From: Tilletia caries
Lineage: Eukaryota; Basidiomycota; Exobasidiomycetes; Tilletiales; Tilletiaceae
Direction: 5' to 3'
DNA length: 64,000 nt
NCBI GenBank assembly: GCA_032718865.1
Contig: JALUTQ010000003.1
Coordinates: forward strand, 1,270,001 to 1,334,000
Below are positions 10,912 through 22,029 of this stretch, piece by piece. Each line of letters opens with the position of its first letter. Position 1 is the stretch's first letter. Position numbers and translations under genes: made by a program. The notes beneath the pieces were generated by a model. It saw only the letters and a program-made list of their open reading frames with translations. It did not search any database and was not told the DNA's origin.

Positions 10912-13083
10912 ATGTCTGCGCTGGACAACCCCCCAGCAGCTCTCGAACATCAACTCCTCAAGGATGAGGAGTATGTAGCCAAAATGCGACACATGCTGGA
11001 CCAGTTTGGTCCCGGAGCAACCGACAACTCAAAATTCGACGCGGAGGCTCGCGCCTTCTTCATTCGCGACTTCATTGTGTGGCAGGTGCGACTCATGGCC
11101 AAGGATTTTGACAAGTCGGAGGCTGCTTGTCGGCGCATGATCCTTCCTGGTGCGGGCAATGTTGACATCAGGCAGCCCAGTGAGGCCAACCAGTGGCGCC
11201 AGTGGCACGCAGCCACGAATCAGGAACCTCGCAAAACCAGTGAGTCTCTTTCCACACTCTTCTTTCCTCCCTACCTCCGCCACTTGGTCTTGGTTGCATT
11301 ATAACTCACCCTATTGTTTGTATACAGAAGAGGTTGCAGTCAAAGAGTACTGTGATCTCCTGTACGCGAAATGGAATGCATACAAGCCCAATCCTTCCCG
11401 CAGTGACGCCGAGAATTTGGCGCAAGCAAATTCCAAAGCGGTAGACATAGCCGCGATGAAGGAGTGGCAGCGGCAGCAACGTATCAAACTTGATCGCACA
11501 CGAGCGACGACCGCCATGACGGACCTCTGCGAGAAGCTTGGAACACTTGTAAGTAATCTCCCCTTCCCTCATACCCTTCCTCTCCTTGCCCTCTGGCTTA
11601 GCTGACCCATGCCAAAGGTGTTTATCGCCAACGATGTGCACGGCATCGCCGTCGTTGCCGTTTGCGCTCACCCAAATGGCAAGGTGATGCCAGTCTACAC
11701 ATCTTCTCAGCATTGCAGTGAACTCTTTAAAGAGAGCCTCCTAAGCATCAAGGACCGACAGTTTGACCTCGACAGTGTCTCGCACGCGTTCTGGCACCAC
11801 GTTGTTGCTTGTCCCCCGCCCGCCGCCTTGCGACCCGGCGCGCGTGTGATTACCTTAGCCAACTCGATAAAATATCTACATCGTTTCGACCTGACCCGAG
11901 ACGACGAAGATACGTGGGCAGTCGTTCACGGTGTGCTGACCCAGCATATCTTTCGCATCATAGGTGAGTAGATGTCGTTCCGAATATAGTTCAATGGTTG
12001 CTTATGTTTTTTCCATGCCTCTACGTATCAGACGATGCGGTGGCAGAGCTGGCTGCCAACGCAGTTCTCTCCGCAGCGCAGCAGGACGCGGAGAAGGACT
12101 GGATCCGGTGCTCTCGACACCGGACCAAGCTCCCCGTCAAGAACGTCTTTTCTCTCTTGCAGCGCCTGGGACTCGATGTCCGAGGCTGGCCCCTCACCGC
12201 CGGCAGTCTTCTCGCCTCTGACGCTGTCTTCAGCGAAGTGCCCGTTCGACGTTCCCGTCCTGCTGCGACTGAGCCTCCCTCGACTATCATCGAGCAAATT
12301 GAGGCCCTGAAGAGGAAGGCGCGGAGGAAGGCTCGAAGGGCGAAGAGACCTTCCCTCCCCACCCACGAGCTCATCATTCACTCCGGTTCATTAAAGTACT
12401 TCAACGCCTGGACTCGATCCGACGCCCGAAACCTCCTTCTCGACCTTCAAGACAACAACGATTTGATCCACATCAAGCCGGTCGGCAGCGAAGAAGACCA
12501 GGACGATACCGACAACGGCGACGGGGCCGATGACGAAGAAGAAGACGACTCTGATGACGACGACAACCCTGCTGCCGCTGCGCCATCTTCTGCCGCTGCG
12601 CCTTCCTCTGCCGCTGCTCCTGCTTCCGCCGCTGCGCTCTCCTCTGCCACTGCGCTCTCCTCCACCACTGCGCCCTCTTCCGCCGCTGCGCTATCCTCCG
12701 CCGCTGCTGCTGCCGTTGCTTCCTTTGCCTCTGCTGCTGTTGCTGCTGCGGCTGCTGTTTCCGCTGCCTCGTCTTCCGCCGCTGCTCCCACCGTCGCCGC
12801 TTCTTCCCTTGCTCCTGCCGCCGCCAAGCGCAGCAACAAGCGCACACGGAAGGCGACACGAACCCAGCCGTCCGTCGCGCCGGCGGATGAGGAACACTTT
12901 TCACAAGATAGTGGAACCGAGGGTGTGCCCGCGCGCCGGCGTCCTCGACACGAACTTCCCGCGTGGACGCTCGAGCGCACAGGCGAACCTGGCGCGGACG
13001 AGGATGATGCGCTCGGAGACACTGCCACCGACATCCGCCGCGAGGCCGAAGCGATGTCCACGTTTTTACAGGCTACCATCTGA
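10912..13083 (+). CDS. Four-exon orphan protein, 648 aa
   Basis: Exons 10912-11239, 11328-11548, 11618-11963 and 12032-13083. All three introns have GTGAGT or GTAAGT donors and AG acceptors, and all joins keep frame, giving 648 aa. The start MSALDNPPAALEHQLL follows an untranslated CCCTCCC. The first 470 residues look globular and helical (for example RDFIVWQVRLMAKDFDKSEA and EYCDLLYAKWNAYKPNPSR). A hydrophobic block VFIANDVHGIAVVAVCAHPN opens exon 3. Then come an acidic tract near 450-474, a long Ala/Ser/Pro tract near 477-568 encoded by GCC/TCC-rich repeats, and a basic stretch KRSNKRTRKATR that could be a nuclear signal. No known family was recognised. The undamaged frame amid decayed DNA argues for a working gene. 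Confidence 0.75.
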
Positions 13084-13149
13084 TGACTTCAGTCGCTCAT
13101 AGTCTCTCTGTCTCCAACCATATTCTTCTTTAATCACACACACACGCAG

Positions 13150-15180
13150 ATAGCGTCAAATAGTTGGACAGGCACTGGCTGATGGTTCATTGGTGACTTG
13201 GTGTATGCAAAAGTGTTTGGTGACCCCGAGAATCGAGATAGCAGTACAGCGCAATACTTGAGGGCATGCGCCGAGTGCGTCGAGGGGGTTCCCGTAATCG
13301 AGATGGTGAATCCTGGCCGAGAGCCGGACGACGGGTGGAGAACGCGGAAGGGGAACGCAGACCAGGTCTTTGATGGCCGAGGTGAGGGAGACGCCGAAGA
13401 GGAGGACGCGGACGAAGGAGCCGCCCTGCGCTGCGCGCGAGTTGTAGTCCGCGTTCTGGGCTGTAACAGCTCTGAGAATGGGAGATCTAGGTTACATCAG
13501 CGTCGGGCACTGCAACATGGCAGGGAGCGAGAGAAGGGCAGATGATACTCACGGTATGAATCGTTCCAAAAGGTCGAAGCTGCTGTCGGAAAGAGGAAGG
13601 GAAAGAACCACGGCGAGGGCCGAGGAGCAGGTGCTGAGAGCGGGCACGCTGCACGGAGAGTCGGAGACTGGAGAGTAGGGAACTAGGGAGCAAGAAGAAA
13701 GAGGTGAGGCGAGATGAGGATGTCAGTGGGACAACGGCGAGGAGGCAGTTCCTTCTGTCGATGCTCTGTTTGAACACACTCACACGATACTCACTCGGAT
13801 GCTTGGTATCCTTGACCGGGAACAGCCCTTCCAATCCCTCGCTTTCATCGAACACGTCTGGAACACGAACATGAAGAATCAGCTCCTGCTACGAGACGTC
13901 GACATGCGTCGCAACGCGCATACTCTACCTCGCACCTGGGTCCCCGGCCAACACCCTGCCTCCATGTACTTAAAGGGGACAGAAGAGGTGTAGATGCTCT
14001 CGGTCGCAGACTCGCAGAACGCAGTGCTATGTGAAAATGAAGTGAATCGTTAGCATTACATGTGTCAAAGAGCCCGTGAACACAGAACCGGGACTCACTG
14101 ACACGTGTAGGCAGTGGACACAGACGCTGCGGTCGTTGAATCTATGACGAGCTCCAAAAACGAAAGATGAGGGATATCGCGCTCGAATCTGAAGGCATGA
14201 GAACACTCAGAGTCAGTTTCTTCGTGCTCGGTGCTCGGAACACGCGCAGCCCGCAATACATTACCGTTGCTCACACATCATCCATCATCCAATCCCTTGA
14301 TCACAATTCTCCAACTTCTTGATCATATATGGTGCTTCATAGGTATGGGAAACTGGAGTCTGTAGAGCCGCCCAAAGAAATGATAATCAGCAGAGACTCG
14401 GATGTGATGAACACATCATGATTTACACGTATACTCACGCGTCACGACGTCGGCCGCGGTCTGTGGGTCGAGCATCTGACCCATAGACGCGTGATTGAGC
14501 CTGGAGCTCATCTATAGTTGCAACAGAGTGGATCAGCAATCATAACACGAGAGATGATGGTAAGAGTGAGGGAGAGGGCGGCATCGGTGACTCACACGAC
14601 GCGCGAAAGAGACTGATCCGTATCCAACCCTGCCCCATGATCCAATAGTCCGTCCAGATCTCCCACGGCGCGCGTCGGGCCTCGGGGTGTCGGAATGTCG
14701 AACGCGCAGCACCTCCGACCTCGCGACCGAACACCGGGGACATGGTACCCTCAACCCTGCTAGCAATCATCAATGAGGGATAAGATAATGTCAGCCACGT
14801 AGCAGAAAACAGAGAGACGCGCAAGTGAGAAGCAACACACTCACCAATGATGTGACCGATCAACCAGCAGCAACCAGCACGAGAAGACGCGTCGTCCAGA
14901 GGCGAGTACTGGAGACGAGACGAGAGGAAGAGCCGCGGTGCAGTCTATAGATCGAGCGCAGAGAGGAAAAGCAGCAGAGGAGAAGCAGCAAATCAATAAG
15001 AAGCAGAACTGCAGAAGTGAGATTACCGTGTATGGGAAGCAGGTTACTCACGGGCCTAGAGGAATGGATGCTTCATGCCTGTGCTGGGTGGTGCTGCCGT
15101 GCTGGTCAGAGCAAGTGAGGTCGACAGAGGCGCCAGCCTCGCGTGGTTGGATGGGCATGTGACGGGTCTCCGCATCCCAC
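13150..15180 (-). pseudogene. Intron-rich coding region, unknown product, model unresolved
   Basis: GTGAGT-type donors recur on the minus strand (near 15052, 14845, 14597, 14434, 14098, 13790 and 13555) with CAG or TAG acceptors between. This spacing of small exons is expected for a basidiomycete gene. Exon-like translations include VGGAARSTFRHPEARRAPWE, APWEIWTDYWIMGQGWIRIS, DIPHLSFLELVIDSTTAASV and YTSSVPFKYMEAGCWPGTQ. I do not recognise the family. I could not assemble one frame through all exons, so it may be a real gene or a decayed one. Confidence 0.35.
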
Positions 15181-15274
15181 TTGCGTTCTCCCACCGTTCT
15201 TGAGTGACACGAACGTTTGGACACCCTACCACATTGAACACATCTCTTTACTCCCTCGCTTTCGGTCATTCACA

Positions 15275-15352
15275 GTGAGTTCTCGACGTGGTCTCTTGCC
15301 ATTCTCAGCGCTTCTATTGTCCTGAACATTCTCTTACCTGCTGCAACTATAG
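15275..15352 (+). other. Likely 5'UTR intron ending at the start codon
   Basis: A GTGAGT donor at 15275 and a CTATAG acceptor ending at 15352 place the ATG at 15353 as the first bases of the next exon. A leader intron would explain the pyrimidine-rich sequence before the start. Confidence 0.45.
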
Positions 15353-16000
15353 ATGCCCCTGCCTCTCAGCTCGTACGTCCGCCGTGCGCAGCGAACCATC
15401 AATTTTGTTTACCTCAACGACGAAGGCGCAAGCTTGGCCCTCACTCAGGGGGGTCGCACCTACTACGAGCCCGGAAATGGGCAGCCCGGACTTGTGTACG
15501 TTCCGCCTACAGTGGTCGAGAGTTCAGATCCAGAAGACGACGACATGGAGTTCGACTTTCCGGCTGCTCAAGCAACCCCGGTGGCCGCTGCGGATTCCGG
15601 CCTTGTCTCTCCCCCGCTCGCTCAGCAACAACCTACCGCCGCCCCTCTCGAGGAGTCCTCACTGTCCTCCCCCGGCCCGAACGCAACCGACCGGGCTTCT
15701 TCCAGACTGAGCCTGCACGACGCGCACAGCCCGGCTGCGCGCGCGGCCATTCTCGGAGAATCGCCCGTTGCAGGGCTCAAGCATTGGTTTCTCGAGGACG
15801 TGCTCATCTTTGAGCCCAATAACCCACCCTCCTGCCTGCGGAAGTCGTCCGGGTCGCAAAAGGCCTTCTTCATTCGCGGGGAGCAGGTGAAGGAGCGTTG
15901 GCGCTGTACGTTGTGCGGTAAGGTTCGTACTGTGGACCCCAAGATAACCAATGTACTCCATCGTCACTACAACGAAGTCCACAAGGGCAGCACTGTATGA
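15353..16000 (+). CDS. 215-aa protein with a BED-like zinc finger, unknown function
   Basis: Single open frame MPLPLSSYVRRAQRTINFVY... to 16000. The middle (residues about 55-130) is acidic and then Pro/Ser/Ala-rich, probably disordered. Residues about 140-175 (LKHWFLEDVLIFEPNNPP) look folded. A finger follows: RWRCTLCGKVRT with Cys185 and Cys188, then LHRHYNEVH with His205 and His210, giving C-X2-C...H-X4-H as in BED fingers. BED fingers are known from hAT transposases and host proteins derived from them. No transposase domain is present here. The layout parallels the 272-aa protein at 9759-10647, so both may have a common origin with the 648-aa gene between them. Confidence 0.6.
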   Translation: MPLPLSSYVRRAQRTINFVYLNDEGASLALTQGGRTYYEPGNGQPGLVYVPPTVVESSDPEDDDMEFDFPAAQATPVAAADSGLVSPPLAQQQPTAAPLEESSLSSPGPNATDRASSRLSLHDAHSPAARAAILGESPVAGLKHWFLEDVLIFEPNNPPSCLRKSSGSQKAFFIRGEQVKERWRCTLCGKVRTVDPKITNVLHRHYNEVHKGSTV

Positions 16001-16333
16001 ATACATTTCTTTCTTCACCTATGTACTTCTCATCCATCTCTCTTCTCAATACGGTTCTCTTCTTCACTTAGTCCTTGACTGATTTCACTTCGGTGGTGTT
16101 CTCGGGCAGGACGCGAGCGCGGGCTTCTTCCAATACGACGTATGATTCCGACTGAGGGATCAAGCAAGGCTTCGTTTGAAAGTGACAGAAGGAGAAATGC
16201 AGAGAGAAGGCTGATGTGTTGATGGGAAACGTCCGTAATGCGCGCCTCGCTGCAAAGAGAAAGGGGAAAAGAGGGTCGTCAGTAAACACGACACGAATCG
16301 ATGTACCTGGCAAAGAAGGAAGGATGTACTCAC

Positions 16334-16912
16334 CCCGAACCCGGACTCCTTGACTCCACCAAACGGCACACAGTTCTGCGGGAGTATGGGACAGTTGATG
16401 CCGACCATGCCGACCTGGAGGGCCTCGGCCACCGGCCAACACCGGGCGTAATCACGCGAGAAGATGTAACCCGCCAGACCGACGTCGGAGTCGTTCGTGA
16501 GCTCGAGGACGTCTTCTTCGGAGGTGGATTTGAACAGGGCCGCCAAGGGACCGAAAGTCTCGTCGGTCTCCATGGGCTATTTGGGAAGAGATGGGGCCGA
16601 GCTTAGTATAGGAGTTTATGGAACGAACGCATCAGGGTGGAAGTGGGTCAATGAACTCACCAATCCTCAGGGCAGATCCACGAGCACAGCAGGCTCGAAG
16701 ATCAGACCCTCGCCCCTCTTCCCACCCACGAGCACCTTCACACCCTTCTCGACCGACTCATTCACGTGGTCCTCGACCTTCTTCTGTCCAGCTTCGGACA
16801 CGAGCGGACCGTGGGTGACACCCTCCTCGATTCCGTATCCGACGACAAACTTCTCGACCTCGGCCGCGAGCGCTTTGGAGAACTGGACGTAGACGTTGGC
16901 GTGGACGCGTAG
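16334..16912 (-). pseudogene. C-terminal part of a succinate-semialdehyde-type aldehyde dehydrogenase
   Basis: Minus strand. Exon-like piece 16912-16667: HANVYVQFSKALAAEVEKFV, then EGVTHGPLVSEAGQKKVEDH and a segment ending FEPAVLVDLP. An intron of about 90 bp follows, then 16573-16334: ETDETFGPLAALFKSTSEED, DSDVGLAGYIFSRDYARCW and ending VPFGGVKESGFG. Order and spacing match SSADH-type ALDH. The segment with the catalytic cysteine (TCVCANRVYVQ in relatives) reads TLRVHANVYVQ, so the cysteine is lost. The N-terminal NAD-binding half is absent. What follows downstream (to 16070) does not match the usual C-terminus. It is a gene fragment, not an enzyme. Confidence 0.75.
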
Positions 16913-17474
16913 GGTCCGCAGGAGAAATAGGACAAGCCGTGTCCTCCGTCCGTCCAAACGATCTCGTTGGTGGCGAGGTAGAGGTAAGGAGAGGGAGGGA
17001 GAGTCCCAGCGCACGTGGAGAGTGAGAAAGCGGGCATTCTTGGGAACACTCACGGGTCGAGGAGGAGGCCATCTACGAGCTGTGGAGATGCATGTGATAC
17101 GAGTGCGCGTACGAGAGAGTGTCTGTGTGCTGGATGGGATGCGTGTAGTGGGTGATGATTGAGGGTGTGGATGAGTAGCTGGAGTGCTGCGATGCGAATG
17201 CGATGATGAACCACTGGGAGAGAACTGCCTCGAGATGGACGAGGATGTCCTGCTCGCTGTTGCTGTTGTTGCTGCTGCTACTGGCCATCATTGGTGCAGC
17301 ACTCATCGCTGTCGATACCTGCTTGGTTCGATGCTGTTGCTGTGGTGGACTGCGGGTGCTGCGTGCTCCCCTGTAGCAGAATCTGCGTCTGGGGAGTCGA
17401 AGGCCGAAGAGGAGAAGAAGAGGGTCAGCGCGTGAAGACATGGGACAGTAACTGAGAGGGAATGACGAACATTA

Positions 17475-17592
17475 TTGGAGCCGTGCCTTCCGTCGTATGC
17501 GATGACCACGCCCTGAGCCTTTGCATCTGGGTTGGTTACGAGCAGATGGGCTGCGAGGCTGGCCGGGGTTTCGACGATGACGAGACACTGTC
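17475..17592 (-). pseudogene. Phosphoglucomutase-like exon fragment
   Basis: Minus-strand exon after a CAG acceptor near 17593. It reads LVIVETPASLAAHLLVTNPD and then AKAQGVVIAYDGRHGSNNV. The GVVI.YDGRH.S block is typical of the first domain of PGM2-type phosphohexomutases. The active-site serine region and other exons were not found nearby. Assigned by motif only. Confidence 0.45.
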
Positions 17593-17660
17593 ATGAAAAG
17601 CAGATTGTTCAGCACGCGTAAGGAGAGGGAAGCTAGCTCCACTCTGGGATACTTGCAGGA

Positions 17661-17926
17661 CCCGGCCACCGGAGACGATGGTCGCGCGGTAGAGGCACGT
17701 CGTGTCCGGGTTAAGCGCCATCATTCGGGAGCCGTAGGTGTAGTCGTGCGAGGGCTGGGTTCGGACGGTCTCGGGGAGGGGCACGATTGCTTCCAGGGCT
17801 CTGTTCCATGTTCTAATTCGAGAGAGAGAGAGAGTCAGCGTTGTGGTTCGACAGATTCTAGACTCTGGACGCTGATGCAACTCACGCTCGGTCTGATCCT
17901 CGTCTTGAAGGTCGCGGACCACATAT
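17661..17926 (-). pseudogene. SGF29-like Tudor-domain fragment
   Basis: Two exon-like pieces (17926-17886 and about 17812-17661). They read CRYVVRDLQDEDQTE and then ALEAIVPLPETVRTQ, YTYGSRMMALNPDTTCLYRA. SAGA-subunit SGF29 proteins have a tandem Tudor with RYEVxDPE...IIPLP and VLALYPDTTxFYRA at these positions. The canonical ALYP has become ALNP. No further SGF29 exons were found on either side, and the piece runs directly into the phosphoglucomutase-like exon. It looks like one of a string of fragments. Confidence 0.45.
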
Positions 17927-18169
17927 CTACAGATTCGTAGGAGACTAATCAACCTTGTCATGCTTGGGCACAGAGAGCGTTCGCGGTGGTCAATGCCTGT
18001 GTGACGGCAATGCCGTTCTTCTTGTCCTCGGATTCAAGTCGTTCGCTGAGCTTGCCGAGGTCCTTCCAGGATGAGGCAAAGGGCTGGGACATGGTGAGGA
18101 TGTGCGAAGGCGGGCTGGGAGAGAGTGGGAGAGGGACAGAGCAAGTGAAATCCCGAATGCGTACCGTAT

Positions 18170-18520
18170 GCTTCGTTGTCAGAAGCCGAAGAGAACTGCT
18201 TCAATCCGATCTCGTCGCCGTCGTAGACCGCTACCAACTTGCCCTCCTTGAATCTGCCACGCGCATCGACCACCCAAACCAGAGCCTGGCAATCGTCGCC
18301 ACTGCCAGTGAATGAGCCAAGCACAGGCAAGCGTCTGATGCTGCGCTTGCGGACAGGGCACCCGAGCAGCGAATGTTCTCCAAGTGAATATCCATCTCTT
18401 TCGGTCGTTGCGAGACGGTAGCGCCGTAGCGGGCAAGAAGTCCGACAGCAGTCTCTCTCATGCACACAGGCCACACTCGCGTCTTCCAACTCTTCAGACG
18501 CGTAACTTGAAAAGAAATAA
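18170..18520 (-). pseudogene. Unrecognised coding fragment
   Basis: Minus-strand frames here read RETAVGLLARYGATVSQRPK and, in another frame, CQALVWVVDARGRFKEGKLV followed by AVYDGDEIGLKQFSSA, ending at a possible donor. They look like protein, in the same orientation as the neighbouring fragments. No family was recognised. Confidence 0.3.
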
Positions 18521-18864
18521 GAACTCGGTTAGCATTATGATCAGTGCACAAGGAGAGAAGTCGCGCTCTTGTCGACTACTTACTCACAAGAGGGAGAGTG
18601 AGCCAGTCCGAGCCTTCGAGGGGTACAGGGCGCGGCAGCCGCAGGGAGTCAATGGCACACAGTCGACCGAGACTGGATGGCTGCCGATGCCAGGGAAAGC
18701 GGAGGGATGAACTCGACCTCGACGCGTACTGGCAAAGGAGATCGGAGTAAGGAATTCACGCAGGTAGAAGCCAGAAGGTAAGAAAGAACTTGATGAAGGC
18801 AAAGATTGATGGTGTGATTGAAGGGCTACACATGTCAGCCAGTTACAAAGGGTTTGGACGCCGA

Positions 18865-19563
<699 letters not shown>

Positions 19564-19570
19564 TTATATA
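19564..19570 (-). promoter_or_regulatory. Possible TATA box of the H3 variant
   Basis: TATATAA on the minus strand, 126 bases upstream of the H3 start codon. Position and sequence suit a histone promoter. There is no other support. Confidence 0.45.
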
Positions 19571-19648
19571 CCTTTCTTACTCACGGAAGGCGGAGCGCGG
19601 CGATGAGGGTGTAGTCGGAGAGCCAGCGGCAATACCACTCTCTATGAA

Positions 19649-19693
19649 CCTTCGATGTACCCTTGATGTACCCTTGATGTACCCTCGATGTAA
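19649..19693. repeat. Short tandem repeat, 11-12 bp unit
   Basis: About four units of the form CCTTGATGTAC lie upstream of the H3 gene. A looser run of similar GTACCC words continues near 19745-19790. Confidence 0.7.
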
Positions 19694-20199
19694 CCGCGTT
19701 CAGTGAACTACTCAGATGGAAGGAGACAACGAAGAGGAGTCAGTGCGGTACCCTTCGAATACCCTTTGAGTACCCGCAGTATACCCACATATCGTCGGTG
19801 GCCACAGGAGCAGAGAAAGCGGCGGCTGAGACAGGCTCGTCATCGTCGGTACTGAAATGAAATGGTCGACCTGTTTTACCGCGGCAGGGGCAGGGGTTGG
19901 CGTGCTGGCTGCCCTACTGGTGCTGCTCGTGCCGTTTCCACCCGCAGCTGCTAGTGCCACTCCGCGCGGAGGCGGGAGAAGAGGCGGTAGAGGCGGTACT
20001 GCTCCGTCGAGGCGCCTCACCCGTGTTGCCGTCGCCCGCATCATGCTCGTCAAAGCTGGACTGTCGACGGTCGCAGTCCCTTTCTCCACCTTCTCGGGCG
20101 CTGCAGCATACCCCCACCGCCGCCTGCATGGGAGTGCTAGGTGTCCGAGGAGAATTCACCAAACCGCCGGGACCCCTGTCGACCGAAGTCGATGCCGTG

Positions 20200-20863
20200 A
20201 CCCTGATACTTGTTCTTGGTGGAACGGGCCTTCCTGTGCTCGGTCTGAATGTGCTCGACGTCGGTGTAATACCGACTCCAGGCCATGTTCACCAATTCAC
20301 CTTCCGATCCAGACGCAGATTCGCCCGCTTGTAGTTCGAATAGCTGGCGACCGTCATGCTGACAACAATTGGCCACAGCAGGAACGCGTACAACGCCAAG
20401 ATCGGTCGGTTGTTCAGGTCCACCCTAACCCACGACGGACGTCAGAAGTCAGAACGGAGGAAGGAAGCGAGCGTGATGACTGTAGTCCAAAAAAAACCCT
20501 GTCACAGGTATAATATTTAGCGATTACACAAACATCTCATGGAGGAGAATGAAGCGTGCTCACAGATCAGGATGTCCGTGTCGGCGACCACATTGACTTA
20601 TGCTGTCTGCATGGCCCCAGGAGCGGGACCGCGTCAAGAGGCAGCGTACGAGTTCAGCGGTGCGGTAAGCAAAGACCTGCAGATCAGCAATAGAGGGAAG
20701 ACATTCAGCAAGTTCGATTGTCGCAAGCAAGGACTGATATTAAGCGGCAACGCAACACGATTGCGCTGATGAACAGCACCCACTTGAAGATGTTCCAGCG
20801 AGGTTGGCGCGGTAGTGGCTCCGGAACTTGCTGAGCTCGGATAGGGGAAAGGAAGCCGCTCAT
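20200..20863 (-). pseudogene. Tetraspanin (Tsp2-like) gene fragment
   Basis: Minus-strand pieces in tetraspanin order. VPEPLPRQPRWNIFKWVLFI at 20863-20790 is the cytoplasmic N-terminus and first membrane helix. VVADTDILI near 20605-20575 is the start of helix 2. VDLNNRPILALYAFLLWPIV near 20420-20360 is helix 3. YSNYKRANLRLDRKVN and MAWSRYYTDVEHIQTEHRK lead into the large loop. A frame change lies between the last two. The CCG loop signature and fourth helix were not found. The family resembles basidiomycete tetraspanins by these blocks. The N-terminal piece runs on from the TFB2 fragment without a break, which is not a normal gene arrangement. Confidence 0.5.
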
Positions 20864-20899
20864 CGTAAGCTTCGTCGAGGTCGACGTCGGTGTCGGCCC

Positions 20900-21202
20900 A
20901 GACTTAGAGACGATCCACAGCGCCTCGAGTCTGCCGAGCGCAGTCTCGAACCCGCTCCGCGCAGAAGCAGAGGGCGCAATCCATACCTCCAGCTCCGTGC
21001 GTTCGATGGCTGTGTCGAGGAAGAGGAGGTGGGTGATGAGCTGTCTTGCGAGCGCGGGTAGGAGGCGGAAGAGGGCGAGTGCTGAGGATGGGGTCGAGTA
21101 GAGCCGGGAGAGCGTGGCTTTGGGCAGGTCGTTGAGGAAGTCGTCGAGGGAGTCGTACACGCGTCTGCTCTCCTCGCCATCAGCGGCTGGGGCCGTCGCC
21201 AT
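20900..21202 (-). pseudogene. TFB2: N-terminal fragment of TFIIH subunit p52 (TFB2)
   Basis: Start ATG at 21202 (MATAPAADGEESRRVYDSLD). It reads DFLNDLPKATLSRLYSTPSS, then LALFRLLPALARQLITHLLF and LDTAIERTELEVWI, then FETALGRLEALWIV. This follows the Tfb2/p52 N-terminus (LPPATLxRLYxxPSSxLAIFRLLPPLAR, FLD). Only the first 100 residues are present. The frame then goes into MSGFLS... of the tetraspanin-like piece. TFB2 is a core TFIIH subunit that anchors XPB, so a complete copy must exist elsewhere. Confidence 0.6.
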
Positions 21203-21452
21203 CTCGTCCAGGCTAAGGCTCGGCGGCCAGTGCGCGCTCCACGTCCGCGGTCTGATGTGGTGATGTTGTCGTTTCCGGCATGGAGTGCCCAAGGTTTTTC
21301 CGTCTTGAGGTGCAGCGTGGGCGCGTGGCTGACTGGGAGCCACTGGGTCTGTACATGTGAGGAGAGAACGTCAGTATATATCGAGACTGCGCGTAGAGAG
21401 AACCACACTCCTAGAATCGTGCAAGCGCGCGTAAAGAAGGAGGAGACTGACA

Positions 21453-21622
21453 ATCGCGCAAGCGCATGACGAGAGGAACTCGCACAAGCGCGTGAAGAGG
21501 GGCAATCGCGCAAGCGCGTGACGAGGGGAAATCGCGCAAGCGCGTGAAGAGGGCAAATTACAAAATAAATCGCGCAAGCGCGTGAAGAGGGGAACTCGCG
21601 CAAGCGCGTGAAGAGGGGGAGA
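21453..21622. repeat. Tandem repeat with CGCGCAAGCGCG core
   Basis: Six or so imperfect units of about 21-30 bp, each with CGCGCAAGCGCGTGAAGAGG, lie between the TFB2 fragment and the KDZ gene. The core CGCGCAAGCGCG is nearly self-complementary. Spacing varies because of small insertions such as AAATTACAAAATAAA. Confidence 0.8.
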
Positions 21623-22029
21623 AAACAGGACTGATGCTAGGACATACTCACGAGCTGGGATGGCGGCAAGAGGTGGTGGTGGTGGTGAGTTAGAACGAAG
21701 GCAAGGGTGGAGTTCTTGAGAGTTGGGCCGTTACTCAGCAGCAAGTCGCTGTGAGTTTTGACGGAAGCGCTCCGCCTCTAGGAACCAGACTGGCATGTTG
21801 CATGCACCAGGCACTAGAATTAGGACGGAGGTGGGACTGCGGTTCGACATGGATGCTGGTGGCCACTGGCAGACGAGGCTGGTAGAGATGGATTCGCAAT
21901 CAAACGACGCTTGTGCGAATGTGCGATGGTGGAAAGAAGTCGTTGTTGTGGTGCTCTTTGAGGTAAGGCTGAGGTACCGCTAGGGGGGGGGGGGAAGGTC
22001 GCGGGCAAGCGGGTCCGTGGAGTGTGGAC

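Noticed and set aside
12560..12830. Minus-strand ORFs of 143-210 codons opposite the Ala/Ser tract
   Set aside because: They are antisense shadows of the GCC/TCC repeat in the 648-aa gene (Ala, Gln or Arg-rich with no other features).
21453..21622. CRISPR array
   Set aside because: Repeats are imperfect, spacers are almost absent and very short, and the genome is eukaryotic.
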